DNA of 64,000 nucleotides, taken from Auanema rhodensis. Taxonomy: Eukaryota > Nematoda > Chromadorea > Rhabditida > Rhabditidae. Shown piece by piece: positions 1-14,300 of the stretch (its first letter is position 1; every line of letters starts with the position of its first letter). The position numbers were made by a program, and so were the translations under genes. The notes beneath the pieces were generated by a model. That model did no database searches, was not told the DNA's origin, and saw only the letters and a list, made by a program, of their open reading frames with translations. The stretch is taken from the NCBI GenBank assembly GCA_964057225.1, contig OZ059899.1:13242001-13306000 (forward strand), read 5' to 3'.

Positions 1-42
1 CTAAGGATGCTTGCATTTCTTTTCTCATATTAATTTTCCCAG

Positions 43-178
43 GCTTTATTTCAAGAGCACTTGTGAAGATGCTTCTGCACCATATCAATGGAGTTTGATC
101 TCAGACGATTCTATGGTTCTTCCTAGGTTTGAAGGAAAAATAACGGCTGAAAGCCGAAAATATGTGGATTCGGATTAA
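43..178 (+). CDS. C-terminal exon of an unidentified + strand gene (partial)
   Basis: A T-rich tract ending tttcccag (AG at 41-42) precedes an open frame that enters in phase 1 at base 43 and ends at TAA 176-178, giving 44 complete codons. The other two frames are interrupted. The peptide contains YFKSTCEDASAPYQWSL and FEGKITAESRKYVDSD, a balanced composition that looks coding. I do not recognise the family. The gene starts left of the window and converges on the ATM gene, whose stop lies about 400 bases away. No domain can be assigned from so short a tail. A chance open frame is possible, but the good acceptor, the phase and the composition argue against it. Confidence 0.55.
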
Positions 179-575
179 GCCTTAATATAAACGCGATTGT
201 GTCAAAAATGGTTAAGTATGTCGCATCTGTCGATTCTCTTATTTTTATTATGCACATTTTAACTATTAATATGTCCTCCCAAGAGCTCTAAACAAGATTT
301 CAATCTATGTACATTATTGTAGTTTACGTTCTTTAATAACTATATTTTTGATTGAAAAATAATTTGCTTACTATATGTGATGAGAATATGTATTCTTTTA
401 ATTCTAGTCGTTTTAAAATGATTGATTGTTCATTTAAATTACTATACTGCAGGGTTGTTTCACTTATGCGTGTAATAAATAATAATAAATTAAGAAAAAA
501 TTATTTATTATTAAATATTATTGAACATCCTGAGTTCTTTGCACCAAAAAACGGTGAAAATATATACAATTGAAT
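179..575. other. Convergent 3' intergenic/UTR region
   Basis: AT-rich spacer between two convergent stop codons (178 on +, 576 on -). Read on the - strand, AATAAA occurs at 509-504, about 67 bases past the ATM stop, and is a plausible ATM polyadenylation signal. An open frame at 352-573 (+) is AT-driven low-complexity translation, rich in Asn, Lys and Leu, and I do not regard it as a gene. Confidence 0.5.
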
Positions 576-3500
576 TTAAACAAATGAAAGCCAGCCGGCA
601 AACAGTTTCGAGAGATTATCCATATTCGTAGCTTCAGCCATTAACCGTTGAATCTATATTTCACTTTTAGCTCTATAGCATTTTTCAAACTTACTTGAAT
701 GTATGAACTTACAGGAGAAACAGAACTGTCTGTACCATCCAACTTATCTTTTAAACGTTTGACAGCTGTGGCTGAAACAAAAGAAGGCCTACTGCCATCA
801 GATGAGTCGCGGAAATTTGACATAGTTTCTCTTAAGAATACTGAAGCAACACCTAGTATAACCTATGACACAAAATAAAAATATTAATAATGTAATATAC
901 TGTATTAATACTTCTTTATGTTTTCTAATTTTTTCCATAGTAAACGTCGCCCTATTCAGAAGATTACCACTAGTATTTTGAATTAAAATTGGGTCTAAGA
1001 TATCTCTGGTCATACGGAAAGGAACCCTTTCGGGTATATGCAAAACTCTTCTTCCAAATTCAAGAATCATTCCTAAACCAAACAATTAGACAAAAATGTC
1101 CAATTCATGCAAACCCAAGTCAATATGAACAAGATTGCACGATCTATCATCGAATAAAACATTACTGGCATGACGATCACCTAAGCCAATCACATAGCAA
1201 ACTGGAAAATATTGCATATTAACAGATAAATAAATGAAATATTTCAACCAATGCTCCATTCTGCTAAACTTTGGGTATAATTTTCGATCATGCGTTTCCA
1301 TTCTTTCGTAGTTGTGAACTTTTGGTAAAAGTGATGACTAAATATATTTTAAAGACATATTAGGAACATTTTTTCTTACCGAAACACCGGAGTTACTGAT
1401 CTGAGTATACTTCGGTATTCATCAGTAGTCGGGTGTCGTCTTTCTGATTTCGCAGCATCCAGAAGTTGCATTCTAGCAGAGAGAAGGCTTTCTTCAGGAT
1501 ATATTTCGTTGTGCAAACCAGTTTTAAGGTTAGGGCCGACCAAAATTTCTTCTGTAAAAAAGATGATTATAATTGTTGTTAGGCATTCTTGAATTCTAAT
1601 ACTTAAAACGGAATGCAAAAGATCTGAACGACAATTAGCAAAAAAAACTGGAATGTTTAAAAACTTAAATAGATTTATAAGCTATATTTATTATTGAGTT
1701 CACATTTGAAAAACTTACTCAAAGAGCGAGTTCCAGCACAAAATTCAATAATACCACATTGACTGTCCAGTGGTATTACCTTGTAAGTTCTCAACGGCTG
1801 TCGTGTACCAATTAGGACGTTAACAACTTCAAATAGGTGCTCAACAAGTGAGTCTTGACGCACATCTTCGCCTTTCTATGAAATAAAAACTATTTTATAT
1901 AGTTATTAGAAAAATTATACCTTCCACACCATTTTGTACCAATTATTGTCACTTCCTTTAACACGCAATATCTTTGGGGCCGATAAGCCATCTGCTTTGT
2001 CGATCACAGGATTTATTTCTAACCATTTGATGAAGTTGTTAGTAGAATAATCACCAGCACGTCCTACCTTAAATTTAAATTTTATATTTTTAAAAATCAT
2101 GCATGAATAATACCGGTTGTAAAAGAGTAGGAAGTGGGAGCTTAGTTAATGTTTCCAAGTCTTTCAAAAGGGCCACTTTGGGATCTAATCGAAATTGCAC
2201 TAAAACATTAAACATAATAGTATAAAATTATATGCATTCTGCTACCTTTTCCATTCTGTGAAGGTAAAGGTAGAAAATGTTCCGAGTCAGTCATTTTCAA
2301 CCAATTGAATATCCGATACACATTATGAGCATGAGATATATCCTTAATTACAGATCTAAGTTGTACGGGATTTTTAGCTTTTTTCTCAGCCAGAGCTAAC
2401 ATTTTTCGAACTGTTTCAGCATGTTTTGAAAGTTTCTAAAATGTCTATAAGTTATGAAAAATTATCACCAAAAACCTCGGCATCATACTTATAGGCAAGT
2501 ACGGTATGCAGAACATGATATGGATAAGCAACAATTAAACTCACAGTAATCTAAAAAGAAAGAAAGCTTAAAATAAATAAATAATAGCTTACGTCCTGAA
2601 TTACTGTAGAAAGAGGATCTTCCTTGAAACAATGCGAAATTATATGAGCCAAAGCTGGTAACCACACAAAGGGTGAAAAATTTACAACATACTTCTAGAA
2701 AAGGAATGAAAAGAAAATTAAAAAAAAAACCACAAACTCTCAGACAATCAACCACTTCTCTTAAGTTTTCATATCTGAATATGATATCCAAAAGAGGGAA
2801 CAAAATTTCAATAATTTCGCTGCTATCCTCCAAATAACCTTCAGGATCAGGAGGAGAAACTGATTCTGAAAAAGATCATTAAACATTGAAGACTCAAAAA
2901 TAAATACTTAGCAGATTCAACCCTGAAGCTATGGTTAGAGCTACAGTTTGCTTAAGCGAAATGTCAAGTCGGAACAACTCTTCTTCTTCACATTTCAACT
3001 CTTTCTGAACTATAATCCGCTGTTTTTTGTCCAATTGAGAACTTAACAAATGATAAAAATATAAAATTTGACCATCATCTCCCATCTCCTACCTAGACGA
3101 ATCTAGCTGACGCTTCCATTCTTCTACGGCTTGCCGGCGTAGTTGAGTAGCCGAAGACTCCATTAACCCTTCCAAATCAAAAAGTTTTCGAACTGATAAC
3201 TTGTAAAGTTGCCTATATGCTGTAGCATAAGAAGAAGGTTTTGACCCCGAAGGAATAGAATCAACAAGCTAAACATCAGCTTAATAATATAAGAAAATAA
3301 GCTCACAACCTCTTTCATCACTTTGATTCCTTGGTCCAAATTCTTCTGGTTTTCAGCGAAAATATTCGATAACAGACACATGACTTCCACTGCCACAGTT
3401 GTTGACAGAGTGTCTCTATAACAAGATGTTATACTTAGGATAAAGTTCATTATCTTTCGGTAAGCATACTTAGCCATTTCTGTTAGCTTGTATTGAGCAA

Positions 3501-6500
3501 TGTAGAAATCACCCATCGCCACTTGTACCTTACATTGCTCAACCAAAATTTGATGAGAACGTATGTCACTTGGAAAAATTTTCAACCAATTAGACAAAAT
3601 TGAAAGTCCAGCCTGTAGAGGAATTACATAATCTGATACTACACGTTTTCCTAACTGAATGTGCTTGCAATTCAATGAATTTGCGAACAATTTCCAAAAC
3701 CATTCGATGTTCCATTTGTATGTACATCATTCTGTCTTCAGTAGATGAAGATGAGACACAGTAAAAACCAAATACGACAGCCAAGCATTGTTGCTCCACT
3801 GTGCACTAAATAATAATTAGAAAAAAAATAAAACTATAACAAACCTGATCAGAAAAAATGAATTCATACTGTTGTGTTAAAAGAAAGAAATCCATCAACT
3901 GCTTGCATATTTTAATATCAATAATATTTGACTGCATGAGATCAGAGACCAATAATTCTCTAAAAAATTTTGTTTACTAAAATAGGATGTGTTTTAATAA
4001 TTACGTGATATGTGGAAACAAATCATGCCCGAGACCGCGAAGAGTTAATACTGAGTATATCCTTTTCCAATGTGAAGTCAACCTATTAAAAATAGAGATT
4101 TCAAAGCAAAACAAATGATAAACCCACGTCTTTGGATAGCTTGTTTCAGTTACATTTTGATGTAGCAAAGCGTTTAAATATGTCACATCACTGTTTGGAG
4201 GGGCAGATTCAGCTCCGCTAAAAAGGAAAAAAAATAAAAAAACAACTTTTAGGTGAATGAGAAAAATCTTAAATTTAATTGTAAGATAAACATACCAGAA
4301 CCATTTGGCGAATACAACCTCTTCCGCTGTAGATAAGTTATCTGAAGCAACTCTCAGCCACCTACAAGAATCTTTCATACGCATTTGCTGCACACGAGGA
4401 TCATTCTAAAAAAAACTAAAGAGTGTTATATTGAAAAAATCTGGTAATACTTGTGCCCATCCTGGCAATGAATCCATAGCTGGCACGTTCCCTGTTGCAA
4501 TATATATTTCCAGAAGTAATTTGTACAGATTTTGATAGTCAATTGTTCGCATTTCTAAGGCAACCAGTGATCTTTCCTTTCCCAAATGTCTAAAATAGAA
4601 TAAGATAATGGTTAACTTTCGTTCGCACCTATCAAAAGCCAGATTAGCCAGAACATAGGCATGATCGTAAAATCCAGCAGAACAAGCAAGATTTCCCATT
4701 TTAACGAAGTCGTCAGCAGGATTTTGCACAGATTCCATAATGTCGATTCCTATGCAATCTAGGCACTCACATAGGGTTCTTATAAGTCTAAGTAATTCTT
4801 CATCAGGTTTATCTATAGGATACGTTTTGTTGAACTTTTACAAAAATTCTATCCTACCAAACACTTCCAACCTAGAAGAAAATTTCAGAAGTAAACTAGC
4901 ATATGCTTGTCTACTTTCGCGGCTTGGAGACCCACACATAACTGGACATAACAGAGAAGCCAAAGGTTTCTTTAGAAACATTATTTTTTCAAAAGTAAAA
5001 GTATTGTACCATGTAGGGTAGATATTTCTCACATAATCCGATAACAGGCTCCATTGGAGAACTTTTCCAAGCTTTATCCGATATTTCAAGAATTGCTTTA
5101 GAAAAATCCATGATTACACCTGTAGATCTTGTAGTCACTGAAGGAACTTTAATCTAAATCAACAAAAATAAAAAAAACAATTCAGAAAGTGAATGTACTT
5201 CTCTCTTGAGTCGGGAGAGAAAATGTTTTAAGCCAATGGATTCGCAAGACAATACTGATATTGCAAAAGCCACCCATTCAGTTTCATATCTTCTAAAACA
5301 TGAGGAAATTAGCTACTTAACTTAATGTGATCTTACTCCGGATCGAGTAAAACTATTTCACAGATAAAACGCAGTAAATAAACGAAAGATTTTGTAGGAG
5401 ATTTACTAAGATATTCTATTCTCATTAGTTGATTTTTAGAGTTTCCAAAGACGTAAAGAATTGGGGCGATAAACTTCCTGATAGAAGGAGCGATTTCCCA
5501 GAGAGTCAGAATGGCATTTATTTTTTCGCTAACTGAACACTAAAAATAAATCTCATAGTAAAAGTTAACTACACCTGAATTCTGAACAAAATTATTGGAC
5601 ATATAATCATTTCTCATTTCTTCATGCAAACATTTCCAGAATGTGCAAGTTAAAAAAAGACAAGTATGCTAAATAAAAGTGATATGGCTATTTGACTTAT
5701 AATTCAAACCTTGTGCTGGTTTTGTGATAAAAATAATTTGACTTCTTTTTTGCACAAAGAATTTAAACTTTCTTTATGAGAGGAGAAAAACGAAAATTGA
5801 GGATGATCTTCATCTATCAGATCTGAACAAAGCAGAAGAGTGAGGCTATTCTCATTCTCAAACAGTTGCTTATCAACAACCAACACGCCTTTCAAAATTT
5901 CAAGAAGATCGGTATTCTGCCTGAATTCATAAATATTTAATCTTAGCCATCTAATTTTTGTTCTAATACTTTGAAACTGCACTTTTAACCAAAGATACAA
6001 TGATAGACCGCGTAGTGGCTTGGAATGCAACTTTCGATAGAGATGAAAGAGTTATTTTGTAGAAGTTCATTGTCAAAGCTTCGAGTAAGACTATCAAACG
6101 CTTTTCCATATTCAACTTCATATGCAACACAGCCTAAACCAAAGCAGTTATAATATGTTTTGAAAGCAGGCATACTGTTTTCTTTAGGCTAATTATCATT
6201 TCCTGAGGGTAATCATCAAAACAGTTCCAAAATAGCGGCATTACTGATGCCCAACTCCTTATAATAAGATGTGATGAAAAAAGATAGTATCATTCTTACT
6301 TGAAATGCAACTGCAAGGCTTGAGGGAAACATGTAATGTCCATATTATCTTTTTTCTTTACTACGGCATTTGATGCAAAAGAAATATAACGGCTAAAAAG
6401 AAATTAAATTCAAAATTAATCTGAAATTAACTTACGAATGGAAAAAATTTTCGCGGGGCAATACGATCCCCAAATTTGCTAAGGAAAACGCATAAAAATT

Positions 6501-9500
6501 AAAAACATCTTCAAATGAAGACATATACTCCATCATCATCTACAAAATAGTATTAGATATATAAAATGCAAAGGCAAACCTGTGTTAATTCCGCACTTTT
6601 TATAATTATTGTTAGAATGTCCATATGATCTGCCCATGCATAACCATTTCGTAGAATATACCAAACCATTTTACGAAGTAATAGACAAGAATTAATAGTA
6701 ACGTCTATCAGAACCCTTGAACATGTTTGGGGTATATCACAGCTATCTATGTTCACAATAATATCTTTAGCTATAGATTTTTTTTGAAAATCATCCACTT
6801 CTAAAACTTCGAATACCTTTGGCCACTGTAAAATTATAAAGATTTAAAACCAATTCAATTACTTTCAATACCCTGCTAATAATTCCAAGCTGAACAAGCT
6901 CTAATCTAGACAGTTCTATCATATTATCAGATTGGGAGTTGCTCGCTTTATCTTCTAAATAAATGGCTCTGAAGTCATGTATAACATTAAGCGTATAACG
7001 AGAGTCAAACATACAGAGCACGGTTAAACAGAATATTCCGGGTTCTTTCAGATATATAATGACCATATTTCGAGATTATCAAAAGAATATCTGGCAGAAA
7101 ATCAACCTGAGAGCTGAACTTTTCTAAACGGTTCATTAAGCCGAAGAAAAAGGATGAAGACTCTATTTTAAAATCAGTTAATACAACTTCGTTAAGTATT
7201 GATACCTAAATTCAAGGTTTAAAATCCTTATTATGTTTTATTTACCAAAAAAGATGGTGGAACATGAGACACATCCAAGCTGAACGTCGCGAAAAGGGTC
7301 GGCTGCTCTGCGGCTCTTTTCTTCACCTCCGCAAGAACTTCACGAGATATGTGAACGATACCATAGTAGGGTTTCAACATCATCAAATCACTCGTAGATT
7401 CATTCAGACAAGCATCATAGAGCCATTCATTAATACTCTGAATTTCAGCTAATAGGTAAAAGTTTGAAAGAGGAATCTTTACTTGAACTAAGGCCCCACA
7501 TAAAGAGAAACTCGATGGTTCCCGAAAGCCAATCTCCGTTACAAAATGAATAATTGTATTCCAAAGCATTGGACGGATCTCATTTTCACCTAAATAAAGG
7601 TCATTTTCATATTATATTATAAAAATAGCTCACAATTGCACCATTTATCTTGAAGTATATTGATTATGTATTCCAAAACATCTACGATAAATGGATTAGG
7701 AATCAGCTTCTTTTCAAGTTTGGGTTTTGTTTCAGGAATAGCTAACTTATCCAAATCAGTTATCAATCCTTCCTCTTCAGAGAAACAATTAGCTTATAAA
7801 GGAAAACCAACAAGAAAACCTTGACTTATAGTTCTTAAAGTGACAAATGAATTTGATTGGGAAACCACTTCGGGATGCATGGAGCTGAGAAGTATCAGCT
7901 CAGAAGCAATATTTGACGAAAATTTTTTGATAAGCCATTCGCTTAAATGACAACGAAGTCTGAAAAATTGAAAGAAACACATGATGGATAAGGTAACATA
8001 TATCAAATATTAACCTCCAGCTTGATATGCCGGTACTCATATCAATTGCTCCAGAAAATGAAGATATTTCATCAAAATCCACTGTGACAAGAAATGTAGA
8101 CAGAAGATCCAAAGTTGCTGTACTTGCAGTTTTCGCAAGAACCCCAAAAATATTTGTACTTAAAGTTTCGGTAGAGCCAAGAAGCTAAAATGAAATAATT
8201 ACTTTGATCTTATATGTTATATTTACCGCTACAAAGTGTTTGAGTAAAGAGCTCATCAATTCCATTGAATTGTCCAATGCATCATTTACATTAGAACAAG
8301 ATAGAGCGTACAGCCATATGTTTTTTACTCGTACTCGAGGATCCTTAAAGCAATAACAACATACATCAGATGCTTTCAAATCAAACCTCCATCGGATTAG
8401 AATTGGTTAAAGATTCACTTTTCACTTCCTGATAGTCTCCAAATGCACCTGCATCAACCAATTGCTTCAAAACCATACAATGATTCGATTTGTTAGCATC
8501 ACTACAATATTTGGTTAAATTAAATTAACACTTTGGAAAGCACCTGCAGAACGTTTTCATGTTCCAAACTTCAATCGCAAACTTCTTAAGAGCATGACTA
8601 CTAAAATACCTCTTAAAGTTAACAGTAATCTCACTTAAAATGCGAAAACAGTTCGCAAGTAGTGCTGACGAATTGGAAGCCTTGTTTTTGTCATCAACGG
8701 TAAGATCACCGTGTGTAATCAACTTAAAGATAAAAGTATTATTTTAAGGATAATACTGGCAACCTCAATTGGTGATGAAATTCTAGATCGTTTTTGGAAA
8801 TATTGGCTACTTTGGGTATCAAGAACGGTAGTGCTCATTTCATCACGAAAACTAGGATTCAATTCGTCTAGTACAAGACACCTTGCAATGGTTTTTACTT
8901 GTATTTCAGATAAATTGAAAGTGCTCCTATGCGAGCATATGCGAGCTAACATTCTACAAACAAAAACTTCAAAATTGTATAGATCAAACAGTCTTACTTC
9001 AAATTCTGATTATATATAACTCTACAGCATGACAGTAATGAAGAGTCACAAATTGAAGTATGATTGACATCAGGTAGGGCCAAGCATAAAAATAAATTCG
9101 TGAAATTCCAGAGAGGTTTCTGAAACAAATCTATAAATCTAAGAAGTATGATGCTTCACAAACTGACAATTCCTGCAGAATCAGCTTCATCTATAGTTAG
9201 TCTTGAAGAACAAGAAAACTCATTCAAAATAGGTGTTAACTTTTGAATCAGAGGCTCACGAATTTCTAAGCCCCATACATTAATAATAGTCGTTAGGAAT
9301 TCAATCAAAGAAGCAGCAAGCAATCGACTATCACTAAAAAGAAAAAATATGAAGAACAATTATAACCGCAAACCTCATTCTCTTATATATTTTTGATTTA
9401 AACATGCTTTCTAGAGCAAACGAAATGCATTTTCTCCAGTTGATTGATAAAGTTGTTTTACTCAAAGTTCGAGCCATCCAATCACCCAATTTAAAATATT

Positions 9501-10236
9501 TTGAGACTGTTGTTGCAGACTCAGGAGAACTTGAAACTCTATTCCATACATAAAACCAAAAATCTAAAATATTCATAACTAAATACTTCAAACACAATTT
9601 AGAGTTACCTGTTAAACCATCTGAATTAAGACTAGAAAAATCTGAGGTAGTTGAAAACTTGCAGAGAATATCTATCACATATCCTTCGAGATTAGAATTT
9701 TTAACATGGTCATGTTCCAAAAGTTTTGTGGCCATATTCAGCAATGGTATTTCATGCTCTTCGATTAAACCAGCTCGTTCGACTAAAAAAAAGTATTCTA
9801 AGAGTTAAAACAAAAGAAAACCTTCGCAGATATCTTTGAGAAAACTCATAAAGATTTCGAAAACATTCAATTTTGGAGTTCCCCTTTTTAAAGCTTTAGC
9901 ATCATCGCAGTCCTGAAAAAAGTCTAATAAAACTGATTAAAATAGAAAATACCTTTATACTCAGTTTGCACAGAAAAAGAGAAATGTCTAATATGGAAAA
10001 CTCAGGGCAAACACCGCCAAATATATATGCTTTGTACTGAATATATAGTTCAGATAATGTGTTTCCATGCTCCTAAACGATAATTGCGAATACCCATATG
10101 AAAACTAATGCTCATTTACCTCTTTTTCTCTTGCCCGCAACTTCTCTTTGCACATCAAATTCAAAATTTTCACAAACTTCGTTATTCCTGTCCTAACAGC
10201 ATCTATATCTACATTTTCTAATTGGCTAAGTGACAT
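576..10236 (-). CDS. atm-1: ATM/Tel1 serine/threonine protein kinase (PIKK family)
   Basis: Nuclear kinase that senses DNA double-strand breaks and phosphorylates checkpoint and repair proteins at S/T-Q sites. The assignment rests on the C-terminal end. The kinase lobe shows VIPLDSQCGIIEFCAGT, then GLGDRHASNVLF (catalytic D and N of DRHxxN) and LVHIDLG (metal-binding DxG), spliced to MILEFGRRVLHIPERVPFR and TRDILD. This is followed by a FATC tail (QRLMAEATNMDNLSKLFAGW, ending LSFV) whose xLFxGW ending fits ATM rather than ATR, TOR or SMG-1. The rest (about 2300-10236) is alpha-helical, HEAT/FAT-like and weakly conserved. It is cut by roughly thirty introns, mostly 43-60 bases. The start MSLSQLENVDIDAVRTG is the first long frame after an acceptor at 10275. 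Total length is roughly 2,500-2,650 residues by estimate, near nematode ATM. It is divergently placed to EVA-1. Confidence 0.93.
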
Positions 10237-10261
10237 ATTTTAATTCACAGATTATGAGCAT
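10226..10261 (-). promoter_or_regulatory. Short upstream ORF overlapping the ATM start codon
   Basis: An ATG at 10261-10259 opens an 11-codon frame ending in TAG at 10228-10226, out of frame with and overlapping the ATM start at 10236. It lies inside the predicted mature 5' leader if the AG at 10276-10275 (context atatttcag) is the trans-splice or splice acceptor. A small overlapping uORF would be expected to lower initiation at the main start. This is inference only. The real 5' end might instead lie between the two ATGs. Confidence 0.3.
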
Positions 10262-11300
10262 TGAAATTCCAAAACTGAAATATTCATTATTTCAAATTGT
10301 TCCAGGGAATTGAACTGAAAGCAATTCAAAATTTATTAAAGTTCAAATTTACAGTTTAAATTATAGTACGTGAGGAGAAATTAAAAAAACAGGTACAGTA
10401 ATACAGTTTCACGTTGTCTTTTACATTGCCCATTATAAAAATGAAAATGTTTATTGATATATACAAATTTACTTAATTTTACGTTTAAAACAAAATATTA
10501 AATTAGTAACAGTTTAACACAATAACACAGCCGCTTCTTACGCTACCATTCAAATAATAAAATTTGATTTCGCCACGCAAAAACCGTGAATTGTAATATG
10601 CAAATTAGTCATTTGTTGGTAGGTTTACCAAAATATGATAAGCTTGCGGCATGATAACTTGATTTTAATGATTAAAATCAAATAAAACGTCTACACTGTT
10701 CTTTTGTATGCAATTCCTAATAATTATTTGAACCAAAAAATAAATTTATGAAATTGTCTTTCGATTCTAAATAAAAAAATTACATAGTTTTGTTATTTCT
10801 TTACTCTTTTCTATTTTCAAAGTTTACTGATTTCATTTCCAGAATGTTTCAATCTCGTGGCCCGATCTCAGTTTATAGTAAAAATGAATGTAAAGCAAGT
10901 TCATAAACAAGGCCACAACAGATGTCACGCTGCAAATAAACAAATAGATTTAAACGGTCTATCTTGTATTTTAATCTCTAGAGCACAACCTAACATACGT
11001 AGTTTCTATAAACAAATTACTTAACCGTTTAAGTACACAACTCGAAATTATTCAAAAAAGAAAATCCAAGTTCCCAAATATCATCATTCTTCCTTTACCG
11101 AGGAGCAACTCATTAGTTATGCTAGAAATACTTCTTAAAAAATAAATCCTTCGGTACGAATTAACTAAAATCTATGATAAAAGCTGCTTTGTTAAGAGGC
11201 GGTGTCAGGCCCACCCGGAAAGGGGCGGAGCTTTGCAAGAATGGCAGACGAATACGCGAGATATTCGAGGATAAGTGGAGAAAGTGCATTGGTGAGCTAT
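10237..11300. promoter_or_regulatory. Divergent intergenic region between ATM and EVA-1
   Basis: About 1.06 kb separates the two divergent start codons and should hold both promoters. It is AT-rich, with no convincing gene on either strand. The acceptor-like atatttcag read on - (AG at 10276-10275) probably marks the ATM trans-splice site. The segment 11200-11300 is distinctly more GC-rich and continues in frame upstream of the EVA-1 signal peptide, so it may be 5' leader or an N-terminal extension. I see no clear TATA box or repeated motif. Confidence 0.4.
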
Positions 11301-14300
11301 ATGGCATTCTATTATATTCTTTTTATCAATATCATATGTGTTTATTCAATATCAGCTAATCAGTTCCTGTATAATCATGACCGTCATACAGCCATTGAAG
11401 GTTTGTTTTTATGTTTTTTATTCAAATTTCTAATGTTTTATATAAGCATCTTAACTTTTTAATGTATATTTGGGACTTCTCCGATATATTCAACAGATAT
11501 GTTTATGAGTTTGAATACTTTTTTTGCCAAGTTTCTTCTGGCTAATCGTGCACCGATGACATAATATCTTATCCACTCAACTTTTCTCATCGAAATAGCC
11601 CTGGCCGTATGTCGGTGTAACAAAGCAAATGAGCAAAGAAGATTGCTTCAGGCTATTAACAGAGACCATGAGACTAATACGAACAGAAATAACACTAGGC
11701 TTTAAAGCAAAAAATATAATTTTGATGCCGTTTGTACTATCTCCTTCAGTTTAAGTGAAAGGAAGGAGGTGTTGAGAAAAACGGGAATTGTAAATGTTTG
11801 GTAAGTCCTTGGCTTAGTCTCTGTCTTTAACTACGCTGGTCCTCTGTTTTTCTACCAAAGTTAAACAACAAGGGGGAGAAGGTTTGTTCGTTCAAAACTG
11901 AGTTCACAAATATTATTTTTCTTGTTGCAACTTTAGTGTGAAGAAAATAGATCGTACTTATTTAACATGTCAGTTAAGATGATGTATATACATCTCGGAA
12001 AAGATCAAAGGTCTTCAAAATGTCTTTTTTTTTGAAACACGCTGGAAACACAATATGTCGTAGAAAATATTCGAAAAATAACATGTTGTATATCCTCCAC
12101 ACATACTTTGAAATTCAGTAAGACTCAAGCCTTTTTGACCAGCATCCGTTACACAAACCCCCGATTATTCATAGGTTATCATATTACAACCTAAAGCATA
12201 TTGGATAAGAAATTGGTTCTAACTGCTAATGAATATTTAATATTCGTTATGCTATTGTGAGGTAGAATCACAATTATTGCTTTATATCCAGCAGCATATA
12301 AGGAATATCAATATGTTAGCTTTTGTGTTATTTAATGAGAGCTACTTAAGCTCATTGACCTAGGTACCAGGTAGAATGATTGAGAGACAATTTCTCAATA
12401 TCCCAATGTTTTTCGAAAACAAGTCTCCTTGGTTTCATTAACAAGCAAAAACAAACTTTTTGTTTAATTATAATCATTTATATTCCTACAGAAGTTGGGG
12501 ATGATTCTCTTATGCTATTAGCTTCAACTCGTCTACGTTTCCAAATTGGTAGGTTGCCATGACGAAAAGGGTACGGCTTGTAGGGCAAATAGAATTAACC
12601 TTAAATGCGGTTAATATGTCGCTATTGAGAGAGAAGCTTTGGATGTATTCAAGCCATGTAGCACGTTTTCCGTTGTTCTGTAGAATATTGAAGTAGAAGA
12701 AACATTTTATTCTTGGAATATGCGGAAAATTACTTTCTCGTGAACATTGCTTTCCTGCTTTATGAAATTATAGGTTGAGCTAATAGCGAATTACATATTC
12801 GCTACAGAGTTTCTGATTAAATAGATAGCTTTGTCATAATTTTGCATGTTACCTGAATATGCTTATAATACGAATAAGATTACTAGCCAATATAATATCT
12901 GTTATATGGATCAGATGATATACTGGAATTCTAAGAGAGCCCGGAAATTGTGTTAGCATGACGCTTTTGTTAATTATATAGTATAGTAATGACTTTATTC
13001 GTATTTGTTTCCAAAAAAAATTATATAAGTGATATTTTATATAAATATTTCTAATTTACAACCGCTCTTCGCTTCTTGTTTAGTAAAAATAAAAATGAAA
13101 ATTGCAAGTTTCACACATGATATGATGCTTCGCATGTTTCAATGCAGAAAGCTTAATGCAGATATATCCCTTGTGCTTCAATAGAAGTTCTTTTTGCGTT
13201 AAGCATATAATTCTTCAAAGTTTCAGCTCTCATTAATGAATCGCTGAGATCTCATCAAGTTACAGCATGTGATGGTGAGAAAGTTACATTGCATTGCCCT
13301 CGGAATACACATATTATGGTAGAAGCAGGGTAAACTATTAGATTACAGCTTTGAAGTCAATAACAAGCTTATACAGATTTTATGGACGAGTAGTACCAGA
13401 GTCACAACTTTGTCCAAGTCGCAAGCCTGATAGGAAATCAATTGGATACGATTCGAGCTGTGATGTTATTCAAGCACAATCTGTAAGTTTTTTCCTCAAA
13501 TTTCGTAATATACATAGTGCTTCTGATGTACTGGTTGGAATTCACAGCTGAGATAAGGTTCTAGTAGTTCAAACATTCATTTATGTGGGAATTAACGAAT
13601 ACTTTCCGAAATAATTAATATCTATTAAACTAAGTCAACGATTAATCCTTTTAGGTTTATTCGTGTAGCTTTATCTGAAGTAATAAGTTGTTATTATGAG
13701 TGACGTCGCTCTCAGAGCAGATTGACAAGATCTTTTGCCCCCAGAGCGATAAAACAGAATAGATTTAAACGGGAAAGAACACGGCTGGTGATAGTTGGAT
13801 GAGAAAGACGATGAGTTATGTTGTAAGAGAAGACGAAATATTTCAAATGTCTGTGGTTGTTTGCTAGATAAAAGTTCAATATTTCGGGAAAAAAACCTTG
13901 AAAACATGATCGGAAAGAAAATGTTAAGTCTTCACGTTGTATGTCATCGTTGACACTTACAAGACTATTAAGAGCGGAAAACCTCAAACAGAATATATGA
14001 TTTTGAGACTGATGTCAATCGTTCTAGCATCTTACAGTTTTAAGCAATCTCAGAGGTTGTGCAAGACTCTCATAATTGCTCTCTATCAGGCAATGTCTTT
14101 CAAAGAGAAATAGATGATCTGTCGGCTAAAAAGGACATAATACATCTATCCTTAGCTGTAACAAATTAAAATAAATCATTAGAAAGGATATGAGTTGATT
14201 GGCAATTGAACATCTTTTATGTTTCAGAGACTTTCCGAAATCTGCGACAAGAAACGAAAATGTAACATCTACGTTGATACGGCTACCTTTGAAGATGATC

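Noticed and set aside
13671-13987. - strand open frames inside an EVA-1 intron
   Set aside because: No matching family, splice logic or start context; the frames overlap each other in AT-rich intron sequence.
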